DNA of 54,659 nt from Rhodococcus sp. AW25M09 (lineage in GTDB: Bacteria > Actinomycetota > Actinomycetes > Mycobacteriales > Mycobacteriaceae). The position numbers and the translations under genes were made by a program. A model generated the notes under the pieces. That model saw only the letters and a program-made list of their open reading frames with translations. It was not told the origin of the DNA and ran no database searches. Shown here piece after piece: positions 40,037 to 49,299 of the stretch. How positions within the stretch are numbered: position 1 is the stretch's first letter; each line of letters begins with the position of its first letter. The stretch covers positions 1-54,659 of the forward strand of contig NZ_CAPS01000023.1 of the NCBI RefSeq assembly GCF_000333955.1, given 5' to 3'.

Positions 40037-41041
40037 CTACAGGTTGGGGAGTTTGACTACCTGTCCGGCGTAGGACAGTCCTGCCCCGAAGGCGAGGAGC
40101 AGCGCGGTATCTCCTGCTTTTGCTTTGCCGGTTCGCAGGAGTTCCTCCATTGCCAGGGGGATCGAGGCTGCCGAGGTGTTTCCGGTTTCCGCGATGTCGT
40201 TGGCGACGGGGGTGGACTCGTCGAGGTTGAGGCTCTTGGCCAGCAGCTCGGTGATGCGGCTGTTGGCCTGGTGGGGGATGAAGGCGTGCAGTTCGTCGGT
40301 TTTGATGCCGGCGACGTCGAGTACTTTCTGCGCGGCCTTGCCCATCTCGAATGCGGCCCAGCGGAAGACGGAGATGCCGTTCATTCGGATCCAGGGTCGT
40401 TCCAAGTCGGCTTTGGTGATGTAGTCGTACCAGTCTGTGGTCTGCACGATGGCGTCGGATTGCGAGCCGTCCGAGCCCCATACGGCGGGCCCGATCTCGG
40501 TTTCGTCGCTCTGTCCGACGACGACGGCACCTGCGCCGTCGGCGAAAATGAATCGCGTGGTGCGGTCGTAGGGGTCGGTGGTGACGCTGAGCTGCTCCGC
40601 GCCGATGACCAGCACGTACTTCGAAGTTCCGGCCTTGACCAGGTCGGATGCGACGGCCAAGGAGTAGCAGAAGCCTGCGCAACCGGCGCAGATGTCGAAT
40701 GCGGCCGGGCCCTTGGTGCCGAGTCCGTGCGCTACCTTCGCGGCCGCTTGGGGTGTCAGCTCCAGATGAGTCGAGGTGGCAACGATGACGGTGTCGACCT
40801 GGTCGGCCGTGATTCCGCTGGCCTCGAGGGCTTTGCGCCCTGCCGAGATGGACATCTGGACGACGTTTTCTTCGGGTTCGGCGAAGCGCCGGTTCTTGAT
40901 TCCCGATCGCGTCTGAATCCACTCGTCACTCGAGTCGATGAATTCGCAGATCTCGTCGTTGGTGACTACTCGCTCGGGGCGGTGAACGCCGAGTCCGAGT
41001 AGTTTCGACTGTCGACCCTGCGTCGTGCTGATCGCACCCAT
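40037..41041 (-). CDS. fabH: Beta-ketoacyl-ACP synthase III
   Basis: This 334-residue condensing enzyme joins an acyl-CoA to malonyl-ACP to begin or prime fatty-acid or mycolate-precursor synthesis. Its Cys-His-Asn triad is visible: Cys121 in GCAGF, His257 in PHQAN and Asn288 in ETGNTS. Length is normal. It is a single-gene unit on the minus strand with a palindromic element just after it. It belongs to the FabH family; the acyl-CoA preference cannot be read from the sequence. Confidence 0.93.
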   Translation of the reverse strand: MGAISTTQGRQSKLLGLGVHRPERVVTNDEICEFIDSSDEWIQTRSGIKNRRFAEPEENVVQMSISAGRKALEASGITADQVDTVIVATSTHLELTPQAAAKVAHGLGTKGPAAFDICAGCAGFCYSLAVASDLVKAGTSKYVLVIGAEQLSVTTDPYDRTTRFIFADGAGAVVVGQSDETEIGPAVWGSDGSQSDAIVQTTDWYDYITKADLERPWIRMNGISVFRWAAFEMGKAAQKVLDVAGIKTDELHAFIPHQANSRITELLAKSLNLDESTPVANDIAETGNTSAASIPLAMEELLRTGKAKAGDTALLLAFGAGLSYAGQVVKLPNL

Positions 41042-41141
41042 GCTTGATTTCCTCTCGTGCTACCGCGCCATCGCCGAGCGTCGGCTCGGGTCTTGGGCTG
41101 CGGGCTCGGTGACACACGTTACGTGCGTCGGCCGGAGAGGG

Positions 41142-42038
41142 TCACACCAGTTCGGTTATCAGGGCTGCCACCTCGGCTGGTTTGTCGATCATGGCGTGGT
41201 GATGTGCAGGCATGAGGATCGTGAAATCGGCCCGCAACTTCACGGCGAGCCGCCGTTGCGTTCGGATCCATCTCTTGGCCCACGGCGACGGTCGGCCCGT
41301 GTGTGCGGCCGCCACGATGACGGGTACGTCGAGCCGGGACTTCTTGCGAAGACGTGTCAGCTCCACGGCGAGATCCGAATAGACGACGTCCTCTACCAGC
41401 GCGGCGGCGAGGTAGGTGGGTCGGCGATAGATGTCGTCGACCCAGTCGAACGTCTCCTGCGGTGTGCCGTCGGGCGGGGTCGCTTGGTTGAGGACCCGGC
41501 GAACGCGGGGGCCGGCCAGGGTTTGCAGGCCGGTTCTGCTGAGCGCCGTCGCGATCATGTGCGCGGTTTTCACCCGGACGGCGGCAGGGATGACACGTCG
41601 AGGATCGGATTCGGCGCTGGAGTCGAGGAGTAGGACCCCGCGGATGCGCGACGGGTACAGCCGCGCGACGGCCTCGGCGTAGAAGCCGGCAATGGAATGG
41701 CCGACCACGACGGCCGGTTCCGTGACGTCGAGTTCGTCGAGAACTCCGATGATGCGGTCCGCCTCCCCTTTCACGGTAGGGGTGGCGCCGGCCGGGAGTG
41801 GGTCGCTGAGTCCGAATCCGGGACGGTCGATGACCACGACGCGATGCCTGGCGCTGAGGATCTCCACGGTGTCCTGCCAGTCGAACCAATTGCTGCCCAG
41901 CCCCCCGCACAGCACGATCGTGGGTCCGGAACCTCGGGCGAGGATGTGGAGGCGCTGGCCGTCGACTTCGACGAAGTGTCCGGGGGGATGTTTCACGGGA
42001 AACAACGCAGTCGGCTCGGTTCGGGCTCCGCGGTCCAT
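41142..42038 (-). CDS. Alpha/beta hydrolase
   Basis: This 298-residue protein has the alpha/beta fold: IVLCGGLGSNWFDW oxyanion region, VVGHSIAG nucleophile elbow (Ser near residue 114), DSSAESD, and a candidate catalytic His in PAHHHAM near the end. No signal peptide or membrane helix. The gene stands between fabH and lysX on the same strand but with ~100-bp gaps on each side. The substrate is not predictable. Confidence 0.85.
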   Translation of the reverse strand: MDRGARTEPTALFPVKHPPGHFVEVDGQRLHILARGSGPTIVLCGGLGSNWFDWQDTVEILSARHRVVVIDRPGFGLSDPLPAGATPTVKGEADRIIGVLDELDVTEPAVVVGHSIAGFYAEAVARLYPSRIRGVLLLDSSAESDPRRVIPAAVRVKTAHMIATALSRTGLQTLAGPRVRRVLNQATPPDGTPQETFDWVDDIYRRPTYLAAALVEDVVYSDLAVELTRLRKKSRLDVPVIVAAAHTGRPSPWAKRWIRTQRRLAVKLRADFTILMPAHHHAMIDKPAEVAALITELV

Positions 42039-42146
42039 GTCTTCTCCAGGGCGATCTCGGTGACGCGTTTCCGGTTTTCGCCACTGTTTCCAGTCATACT
42101 CCTTGTTTTTGGCCGTCGCGTCCAGCGGTCCCGTCGAGACCGACCG

Positions 42147-45100
42147 TCACTGACGTGGCTTGGCCAACGGGAACGCCAGTGTTTCCCGGATGCTTCCACC
42201 GGTGATCAGCATGACGACGCGGTCGACGCCCATGCCCAGCCCGCCGGTCGGCGGCATCCCGTGTTCGAGTGCCTGCAAGAAATCCTCGTCCAAGCTCATC
42301 GCCTCCTCGTCGCCGCCGGCCGCCAGCAGGGATTGCTCGGTGAGGCGTCTGCGCTGGTCGACGGGGTCGGTCAGTTCGCTGTACGCGGTGCCGAGTTCTA
42401 CGCCCCACGCGACGAGATCCCACTTCTCCGCGACGCCCGGAATGCTGCGGTGCGGTCTCGTCAACGGGGACATCGACGTCGGGAAGTCCTTGTAGAAGGT
42501 GGGGAATTCTGTGTAGTCCTCGACCAGATGCTCGTACATTCCCTGGGCGACGGCCCCTGCATCCCAGGACTTCTCGTACGGAATGTCGTTCTCGTCGCAC
42601 AGGCGTTGTAGCTCGTCGAGCGGAGTCGCCGGCTCGACCGACACCCCCAACTTGTCGGCGACGGCACCGTGCAGAGTCTTGACGGGCCATTCGCCGGAGA
42701 TGTCGATCTCGATCATCTCCCCGTCCGGACCGTCGGGCCGCAGGATGATCTCGCGACCATGCGCAGCCACTGCCGCTCGCTGAATCAGTTCACGGCACAA
42801 CACCATTGCGCGCTCGTAGTCACTGTGAGCTTCGTAGGCCTCGAGAATCGTGAACTCGGGATTGTGTTTGAAGTCCGCCCCTTCGTTGCGGAACACCCGG
42901 CCGATCTCGAACACCTTCTCCATGCCGCCGACGCACAGCCGCTTGAGATACAGCTCCGGGGCGATGCGGAGGTACAGATCGAGGTTGTAGGCGTTGATGT
43001 GGGTGACGAACGGGGCCGCGTTCGCCCCGCCGTGCACCTGCTGCAAAATCGGCGTTTCGACTTCCAGGTAGCCGCGGTCTCCCAACGAATCACGCAGGGA
43101 TTTCACGACATTCGACCTCGCGATGAGCAGAGAACGCGCGTCACGATTGATGGCCAGATCGACGTAGCGCTGCCGCACCCGGGCCTCGGGGTCGGTCAGT
43201 CCGCGGTACTTGTCCGGCAACGGGTGCAGACATTTGGCGTTCATGCGCCAGTCGGCAGCGATGAGCGAGAGCTCGCCGCGCTTGCTGCGACCGATGGAGC
43301 CACTGACCTCGATGAGATCGCCGAGATCGAAATCGGAGCCGAAGTTCTCGATCGAATCCCCGACGCGATCGCGGTCGAAAAGCACCTGCATATCGGCCGA
43401 CCAGTCCCGAACCACGGCGAATACGACGCCGCCGTAATCTCGGATGCGGAGGATGCGTCCGGCAATTCGCACCGTAGTGCCCTGGGGCGATGCCGCCGCA
43501 GCCTCGATGGTGTGCGTCGGGGGATAGGCGACCGGATAACCCTCGACACCGTCGCGTTCGAGGCGGTCGAGCTTGGACATGCGTACACGTACCTGGTCGG
43601 GGCGCTTACGAGCCGGGGTCGGCTCGTCCGGCACGCTGTCGGGGCCACTGCCGTCGGGATGGATGTGGTCGGCGTCGGCCAGCGCGGCCGGCACTGAAAC
43701 ATGGGATCCGGTGTGCTTCGACGCGCGCCGGAAGCTCGGCAGAGTCACGAAGCCCTCCGCGATGGCCGACGCGACGCCGACCTTGGGCAACACCCGATTT
43801 TCGGCGAAGCACAGGTAGCGCGGCTCCCACTCGGGCCGATACTTCACGTTCGAGCGATACAGCGCCTCGAGCTGCCACCACCGGGAGAAGAACACCAGCA
43901 AGCCGCGCCAGATTCGCAGCACCGGTCCGGCCCCGATTCGGCTGCCCTCCTCGAACGCCGCACGGAACACCGCGAAGTTCAGCGAGATCTTGCTGACACC
44001 GAAATTGTCTGCACCGGTGGCCAACTCGGTCACCATCAGCTCGATGACCCCGTTCGGCGACGACGGATCGCGGCGCATCAGATCCAGCGACGCACCGGTA
44101 CGACCCCACGGCACCAGCGAGAGAACACCGATCACCTTCTCGCCCTGAACTGCTTGCACCAGAAGGCAATCGCCGTCGAGCGGATCACCCAACCGGCCCA
44201 ACGCCATCGAAAATCCGCGCTCGGTCTCGGTATCGCGCCACGCATCCGCGCAGGAAATGATCTCCGACATCTCCTCGCGCGAAATATCGCGATGACGACG
44301 CACGGTGACCACGACACCCGCCTTGCGAGCCCGGTTGACCGCCTGACGCACGGGGCGCATCTCGCGTCCATTGAGGTTGAAATCTTTGGTCTTCAGGATT
44401 GCTTCGTCGCCGAGTTCGAGGACACTCAGACCGGCCCGCTTGTACGCCGTGGCACCGATCTCGCTGGCTCCCATGACCGCTGGGGTCCAACCGTATTTCT
44501 CGGCCAGCTCGAGCCACTCCGAAATCGCATGGGGCCAGGCCTCGGGGTTGCCGATCGGATCCCCGCTCGCCAAACACACACCGACCTCGACGCGATACGT
44601 GACCGCCGCCTTGCCGCTGGTGGCGAAGATGACGCCCTTGTCGCGGCGGGTCGCGAAGTAGCCGAGGGAATCGTCGCCACCCCACTTGTCCAGCAGGCCG
44701 CGCAGAGCCGACTCATCGCGACCGGTGAGCGCATTGCCCGACCGCTGCGACCGAAACAACGTGACGACGGCACCGAGCAACGCCAGCGCGCCGAACAATC
44801 CCAACGCAGTGTTGACGAAGCCATTGGGCCTGCCGTCGAACTGCTCGTTGTCCACCGTCGCCAACGCTGTGACGCGGTTGAACGCCCACAGAAACGTCTG
44901 CCCCTCGGGCAACGACCCGGGGAACGCCGCCACCAGCACCCACCCGACGACCGTCCCGACCGCCGCACCGAGCACCAGCACCCCGAGCGCCTTCCACACC
45001 GCACCGCGCCGGACCCGGGTGTAGAACTCCTTGCGCGCTGCGATCAACAACCCCACCATCAACACATGCACCGCAAGCGCGATCCACGAATTGATGCTCT

Positions 45101-45458
45101 CGTCCGTGATGCCCTCGACGACGTTGGTGATCGCCAGCAACACCAGATAAATCGTCAGCAACCACCACGCAATTCGCTTGCGACTCGCCAACGCTGCCGC
45201 CAACAGCCCGACAACCAGAGCCCACGACAAACTCGTATCCGGCGCATCGAAGTAATAGTTGTCCACGTACTCGCGCGGGGCGTGCACCAGAAAACGAAGA
45301 GTCGGCGACAGACTCCACAGAAACAACAGCACCGCGAACACACCGAGCACCAGGCCCGCAATATGCGGAACCTCACGCAAACGACCGCGCTCCGGCGGAG
45401 CAAACGACCGCGGAGCCGTAGAACCGGACCGTTCCGAGGGAACTGCTGTCGCCGTCAT
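42147..45458 (-). CDS. lysX: LysX: lysylphosphatidylglycerol synthase fused to lysyl-tRNA synthetase
   Basis: This 1,103-residue two-function protein charges tRNA-Lys and moves lysine to phosphatidylglycerol, reducing the negative charge of the membrane. The N-terminal ~260 residues form about seven transmembrane helices. A DUF2156/MprF-type transferase domain follows (~265-590; [18 protein letters not shown] and [15 protein letters not shown]). An OB-fold (about 690-770) and a class II aminoacyl-tRNA synthetase domain with [18 protein letters not shown] (motif 2) and [13 protein letters not shown] (motif 3) make up the rest. The arrangement is that of mycobacterial LysX, linked to resistance to cationic peptides. 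ATG 45458 follows GGGAGTGAG. Confidence 0.97.
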   Translation of the reverse strand: MTATAVPSERSGSTAPRSFAPPERGRLREVPHIAGLVLGVFAVLLFLWSLSPTLRFLVHAPREYVDNYYFDAPDTSLSWALVVGLLAAALASRKRIAWWLLTIYLVLLAITNVVEGITDESINSWIALAVHVLMVGLLIAARKEFYTRVRRGAVWKALGVLVLGAAVGTVVGWVLVAAFPGSLPEGQTFLWAFNRVTALATVDNEQFDGRPNGFVNTALGLFGALALLGAVVTLFRSQRSGNALTGRDESALRGLLDKWGGDDSLGYFATRRDKGVIFATSGKAAVTYRVEVGVCLASGDPIGNPEAWPHAISEWLELAEKYGWTPAVMGASEIGATAYKRAGLSVLELGDEAILKTKDFNLNGREMRPVRQAVNRARKAGVVVTVRRHRDISREEMSEIISCADAWRDTETERGFSMALGRLGDPLDGDCLLVQAVQGEKVIGVLSLVPWGRTGASLDLMRRDPSSPNGVIELMVTELATGADNFGVSKISLNFAVFRAAFEEGSRIGAGPVLRIWRGLLVFFSRWWQLEALYRSNVKYRPEWEPRYLCFAENRVLPKVGVASAIAEGFVTLPSFRRASKHTGSHVSVPAALADADHIHPDGSGPDSVPDEPTPARKRPDQVRVRMSKLDRLERDGVEGYPVAYPPTHTIEAAAASPQGTTVRIAGRILRIRDYGGVVFAVVRDWSADMQVLFDRDRVGDSIENFGSDFDLGDLIEVSGSIGRSKRGELSLIAADWRMNAKCLHPLPDKYRGLTDPEARVRQRYVDLAINRDARSLLIARSNVVKSLRDSLGDRGYLEVETPILQQVHGGANAAPFVTHINAYNLDLYLRIAPELYLKRLCVGGMEKVFEIGRVFRNEGADFKHNPEFTILEAYEAHSDYERAMVLCRELIQRAAVAAHGREIILRPDGPDGEMIEIDISGEWPVKTLHGAVADKLGVSVEPATPLDELQRLCDENDIPYEKSWDAGAVAQGMYEHLVEDYTEFPTFYKDFPTSMSPLTRPHRSIPGVAEKWDLVAWGVELGTAYSELTDPVDQRRRLTEQSLLAAGGDEEAMSLDEDFLQALEHGMPPTGGLGMGVDRVVMLITGGSIRETLAFPLAKPRQ

Positions 45459-45549
45459 ATCTCACTCCCGAAGTCAGAATGCACCTATGCAAAGTAGACG
45501 GTATCCCCGTCGCCCCCGAGTCAGTCGACCACTGCCTGCACATTTCGCC

Positions 45550-45604
45550 CACTCAATGTGACGTTCAGTGGCCCTTTCGACGGTCAATGGCACATCGAGT
45601 GGAC
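45550..45604 (-). repeat. Dispersed palindromic element, copy D
   Basis: Inverted relative to the other copies: CACTCAATGTGACGTTCAG first, then CGACGGTCAATGG and CACATCGAGTGGAC. It is in the divergent spacer between lysX and the AbiEi-like gene. Confidence 0.87.
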
Positions 45605-45673
45605 CTCCGAGTCGACCTGTCGGCCAACTCGGACTGTCGATTGGGGAGTGCGGCTCGTGGGTCGCGACCCGAG

Positions 45674-45700
45674 TTATCCACAGGGTGTGAGTTGTCCACA
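45674..45700 (+). promoter_or_regulatory. DnaA-box pair upstream of the AbiEi-like gene
   Basis: TTATCCACA (45674-45682) and TTGTCCACA (45692-45700) are both exact consensus nonamers, same orientation, 18 bp start to start, 58 bp before the proposed start codon of the next gene. The rest of this 300-bp divergent spacer holds copy D and no gene. Confidence 0.55.
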
Positions 45701-45757
45701 GGGCTTTTCGTTTCCCATCGTTGCGTCTGATTCGTGTCGTGCGGACAGCGCATCATC

Positions 45758-46747
45758 ATGTGCATGAAGCGGGGCGGCGCACGAATCGATGCGAAGGCGA
45801 TCGCTGCTGCGTCGGATCGCGGATTGGTGAGGACGGCTGATCTACTCCAACTCGGGGTGGCGTCCAAGACAATTGTTCGACGTACCTTGCCCGACGGCAT
45901 CTGGTCGCGCGCGCTGCCCGGGTTGGTGTTCTTGAAGAATCGCCCGTTGACTCCGATCGAGCGCGCGACCGCGGTGTCCATCTACTGCGGGCGCGATGCG
46001 GTCATCAGCGGCCGTGCCGGGTTGGCGTTGCACGGTTTGGGCACGTCGGGCTCGTTCGAGGAGACCTTCGCACTCATTCCCGAGTCGCAACATCGCAAGT
46101 CGGTGGGCTTCGCGTCGATCGAGCGGACGTGGCGGATGCCGACTGCGGAGATCAAGTCGGGGCTTCGCGTCGCGCCGATCGTTCGGTGCCTGTGCGATGC
46201 GGTTCGGCGGATGAGGAACACCGAGCAGTGCATGGCGCTGATTGCGAGCGTCGTGCAGCGAGGGGCAGCCACTGTGGACGCGATCATGAAAGAACTCGAC
46301 GCCGGCAGTACGCGAGGGACTGCGATGCCGCGTCGAGTGCTGAGGGAATTGGCCGCGGGCGCGCATTCTGTGGCCGAAGCCCAGGCCCAGAAGCTGTACG
46401 GACGCAGCGGACTTCCGGCGATGCAACACAATGTGGCCGTGTACGACGAACACGGCAAGCTCCTGCTGATCGCCGACAATTGGCTCGACGACGTCGCATT
46501 GGACTGGGAGATCGACTCACTCGAATTTCACCTGTCGCCCGCGGCCCACCGGGCGACCGTGGCGCGGCGCGAGCGAGCGCAGAACGCCGGTCTCATCGTC
46601 GTGACCCATCTGCCGAGTGATATTCGTGATGATCCAGAACGGGTGCTGCGGGACTTGCGAGCACGCTACGCCCAGGCCAGGGCCAGAGACCGACCCAACG
46701 TGACGGTGCGCCCCAGAACGGACCTGAACTACCGACAGTCCGGTTGA
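45758..46747 (+). CDS. AbiEi-like N-terminal domain fused to a DUF559/Vsr-like nuclease fold
   Basis: The protein has about 329 residues. The N-terminal part (ASDRGLVRTADLLQLGVASKTIVRRTLPDGIWSR) is a winged-helix segment like the AbiEi antitoxin domain. The C-terminal part (LLIADNWLDDVALDWEIDSLEFH, then RERAQNAGLIVVTHLPSDI, split here) resembles the PD-(D/E)XK-type DUF559/Vsr fold common in actinobacterial orphans. No AbiEii toxin gene is beside it. The start is uncertain among GTG 45734, ATG 45758 and ATG 45764, with no strong ribosome site. The 3' end overlaps the convergent acetyltransferase gene by 19 bp. Function unknown. Confidence 0.65.
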   Translation: MCMKRGGARIDAKAIAAASDRGLVRTADLLQLGVASKTIVRRTLPDGIWSRALPGLVFLKNRPLTPIERATAVSIYCGRDAVISGRAGLALHGLGTSGSFEETFALIPESQHRKSVGFASIERTWRMPTAEIKSGLRVAPIVRCLCDAVRRMRNTEQCMALIASVVQRGAATVDAIMKELDAGSTRGTAMPRRVLRELAAGAHSVAEAQAQKLYGRSGLPAMQHNVAVYDEHGKLLLIADNWLDDVALDWEIDSLEFHLSPAAHRATVARRERAQNAGLIVVTHLPSDIRDDPERVLRDLRARYAQARARDRPNVTVRPRTDLNYRQSG

Positions 46748-47283
46748 TATACCCACACCATGTGACGGCCGGTCTCGGACGCAGCTGCTATCGGTCGATT
46801 CTCGATCCTGTCGAGGGCGAAACCAAGCCTCCGCGGTACGGCCTGACTCCTCGAGTTCGCTGCATCACAATGGATTTCGACCCGCTCGATGTCTTCCAGC
46901 TCGAGCGCCTCCCGTACGAGCGCAGTGGTGGCTTCGGTGATCACTCCACGGCCCTCGGCCCTGACGTCGAGCCAGTATCCCAATTCGATTCCGGATGGCC
47001 CGATCCTGCGATGCATACCGATCTTGCCCAGAAACGAGCCGTCGGCGAGCTCGAAAATTCCGTAGTCGAACACCTCCCCGGCTTCCCATTGCTCGCCGGC
47101 GTCTGCAATACGAGCGACCTGCGTCGAAGCCTCGGCAGCTGCGTCCGTCACCCACCCCATCCACGGCAGCAGCCGAGTGCGATTGCGATCGATTGCATCG
47201 GCAATGACATCGGCATCGTGCACCGACTCGCGACGAATCACGAGGCGTTCGGTCACAATTCGATCGGGGGGTACACAGGCCAT
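46729..47283 (-). CDS. GNAT family N-acetyltransferase (RimJ/RimL-like)
   Basis: This 184-residue protein has TERLVIRRESVHDADVIADAI at its start, GYWLDVRAEGRGVITEA containing the acetyl-CoA-binding R/Q-x-x-G-x-G/A turn (AEGRGV), and SRSQAVPRRLGFALD near the end. It probably acetylates a protein N-terminus or a small molecule. ATG 47283 gives the normal family length; the open frame extends to 47367 into palindromic copy E. Ribosome site not evident. Confidence 0.85.
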   Translation of the reverse strand: MACVPPDRIVTERLVIRRESVHDADVIADAIDRNRTRLLPWMGWVTDAAAEASTQVARIADAGEQWEAGEVFDYGIFELADGSFLGKIGMHRRIGPSGIELGYWLDVRAEGRGVITEATTALVREALELEDIERVEIHCDAANSRSQAVPRRLGFALDRIENRPIAAASETGRHMVWVYQPDCR

Positions 47284-47349
47284 GCCGCACAGTCTGACGG
47301 GAACCCGACACACCGGCGAACGATTTTCTGCGTGCGTAAGCGCCGGCAT

Positions 47350-47404
47350 GTCCACTCGATGTGCCATTGACAGTCGAAAAGGCCACCAAATGTCACATTG
47401 AGTG
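47350..47404 (+). repeat. Dispersed palindromic element, copy E
   Basis: It starts GTCCACTCGATGTGCCATTG and ends TGTCACATTGAGTG, with centre CAGTCGAAAAGGCCACC. It lies between two minus-strand genes, ending 14 bp before the stop codon of the F420-type gene. Confidence 0.87.
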
Positions 47405-47418
47405 GGCGGGGGGGCGGG

Positions 47419-47838
47419 TCAGGAGGCGGACCAGGATCTCCACGACAGTTTGTCGATGATGATCACTGGCCCGTCGGGTCTGTTGTTCTTGTATTGCCTG
47501 TATTTGGCGACCAAGGCGTCTGTTGCCGATGTGCCTTCGTCGCTGGCGGTGTCGACGATGTGCGCGTTTCCGTCGGCGCGGATCCACCAGAGTTGTGACC
47601 AATCGTCGGAGTAGTGGTCGACGATGAGGCTGACGGCGGGGTCTGCGCGAATGTTGTCGAGTCGCTGGAGTTTCTGGGTTGTCTTGGGTTTCCAGTCGAT
47701 GGCGGTGAAGATACGGTCGCCGGTGGGCGAGACGGCGAAGACGATCGGTACCAGGTGTGGTGTGCCGTTGGGGTTGATGGTGGAGAGTTGGGCTCGGGGT
47801 GCGTCGGTGAAGCGTTGAATTTCGTTGTCGATCTTCAC
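47419..47838 (-). CDS. PPOX-class F420-dependent oxidoreductase (TIGR03668-like)
   Basis: This 139-residue split-barrel protein has RAQLSTINPNGTPHLVPIVFAV, IDWKPKTTQKLQRLDNIRADP (both given in part) and a C-terminal LSWRSWSAS, features of the TIGR03668 group of F420-binding pyridoxamine-oxidase-like enzymes. Start GTG 47838. It follows the GGDEF-EAL gene by 15 bp and is probably co-transcribed with it. Substrate unknown. Confidence 0.82.
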   Translation of the reverse strand: MKIDNEIQRFTDAPRAQLSTINPNGTPHLVPIVFAVSPTGDRIFTAIDWKPKTTQKLQRLDNIRADPAVSLIVDHYSDDWSQLWWIRADGNAHIVDTASDEGTSATDALVAKYRQYKNNRPDGPVIIIDKLSWRSWSAS

Positions 47839-47853
47839 GTTCGGGTCCTCGGG

Positions 47854-49206
47854 TTATGCGGATTCGCTGTGGGTGCTGTGTAGGGCGAGGATTTGTTCGA
47901 GTGCCGCAACGGACATGGGGCGTCCGAGTAGGTGTCCTTGGCCGAAGGTTACGCCCATGTCGGTGCAGATCTGGAGTTGTTCGGGGGTCTCGATTCCCTC
48001 GATGACGGTGTCTTTTCCGAGCTCGGTGGTGACGTTTACGAGAGCGGTGCAGAGCGTGGTCATGGCTCGGCGGCGGTGGAGATTGTCGCTGTCGAGGTGC
48101 TGGGTGAGCGATTTGTCGATTTTGAGTGTGTCGACGGGGAGGGTCGCGAGGCGCTCGAGGGATGAGAAGCCGGCACCGAAGTCGTCGATGGCGATGAGGA
48201 CGCCGTGGCGCTGAACGTCGCGGAGTTGGTAGTGGACTGCGTCGAGATTGTGGAGTGTCTGTGATTCGGCGAGTTCGAGTGCGAGCCGTCCGGGTTCGAT
48301 GCGGTAGGTGTCGACTATGTCGATGACGTCGGTGGCGAGGGTTCCGGTGGCGAAGTGGGCCGGGCTGATGTTGACCCCGACCTGTAGGTGGATGTTGCGG
48401 GCCTGCCAGTCGGCGATCGTGTGGGCGACTTCGGCGATGATCCACATGCTCAGCGGCACGATGAGGTCGGCGTCTTCGGCGAGTGGGATGAATGCGTCGG
48501 GCATCAGGAGGCCGAGTTCGGGGTGGTTCCAGCGGATGAGCGCTTCCGCGCCGACGACGGATCCTGTCGCGAGTTCGACGATGGGCTGGTAGACCATCGT
48601 CAGTTCGCGTTCGATCATGGCGACGCCGCGCAGTCGTTCGATGAGTTCGAGTCGGGTGCGGTTGGTGTGGTGCAACTCGTCGGTGAAGACGTGATATTTG
48701 TTCCGTCCGACGGCTTTGGCGGCGTGCATGGCTGCGGCGGCATTGTGAAGCAATTGCGTTGCGCTGATGTCCGTGTCGTTGCTGGAGGCGACTCCGACGC
48801 TGGCAGTGAGGGTGAGTTGCCGTTCGCCGAGTTCGAATACGGGCTCGAAGATGCTCGCGAATCCTGCGGCCATGGCGCGGGCGGAGATGGAGTGACATCC
48901 TTTGGCGACAACAACGAATTCGTCGCCCGAGAGTCGGCCGATGGTGTCGCCGGGCCGCAGAGACGCAGCGAGTCGGTCGGCGATCATGCACAGCAGGGCG
49001 TCACCTTGGGCGGGTCCGAGGGCGTCGTTGAATTCTCGGAATCCGTCGATGTCGACGAGCAGGACGCTGAAGTGGTGGTCGGAGGGCTGGGTGTCGAGCT
49101 CGATGGTGATGAGGGCGAGAATTTCGCTGCGACTGGGCAGCCCGGTCAGCGTGTCGTAACCAGGGCCGGCGACATGACGGCGCTGCGCGTCGTGCTCTCG
49201 GCTCAC
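47854..49206 (-). CDS. GGDEF-EAL cyclic di-GMP protein
   Basis: This cytosolic protein has about 450 residues. A GGDEF domain (~20-180) has the motif degenerated to SGDEF, so cyclase activity is doubtful. The EAL domain (~195-440) keeps the catalytic set: AEALIRW, VNISP, LELAES, DDFGAGFSS, LKIDKS and IEGIETPEQ, then GQGHLLGRP. It should therefore hydrolyse cyclic di-GMP. No sensor domain or transmembrane helix precedes GGDEF. GTG 49206 is chosen because GAGGGGG stands 4 nt before it; ATG 49233 is upstream without such a site. Together with the cyclase at 3012 it gives the region both synthesis and breakdown activities. Confidence 0.9.
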   Translation of the reverse strand: MSREHDAQRRHVAGPGYDTLTGLPSRSEILALITIELDTQPSDHHFSVLLVDIDGFREFNDALGPAQGDALLCMIADRLAASLRPGDTIGRLSGDEFVVVAKGCHSISARAMAAGFASIFEPVFELGERQLTLTASVGVASSNDTDISATQLLHNAAAAMHAAKAVGRNKYHVFTDELHHTNRTRLELIERLRGVAMIERELTMVYQPIVELATGSVVGAEALIRWNHPELGLLMPDAFIPLAEDADLIVPLSMWIIAEVAHTIADWQARNIHLQVGVNISPAHFATGTLATDVIDIVDTYRIEPGRLALELAESQTLHNLDAVHYQLRDVQRHGVLIAIDDFGAGFSSLERLATLPVDTLKIDKSLTQHLDSDNLHRRRAMTTLCTALVNVTTELGKDTVIEGIETPEQLQICTDMGVTFGQGHLLGRPMSVAALEQILALHSTHSESA

Positions 49207-49299
49207 TGTTCCCCCTCGTGGCCGGACAGCCATGAGTCATAGTAGCCCAAGAGTTTGCTTTTGCGCTATAAACAGGGAGCATCCCCTTTTTAAGGTCTA

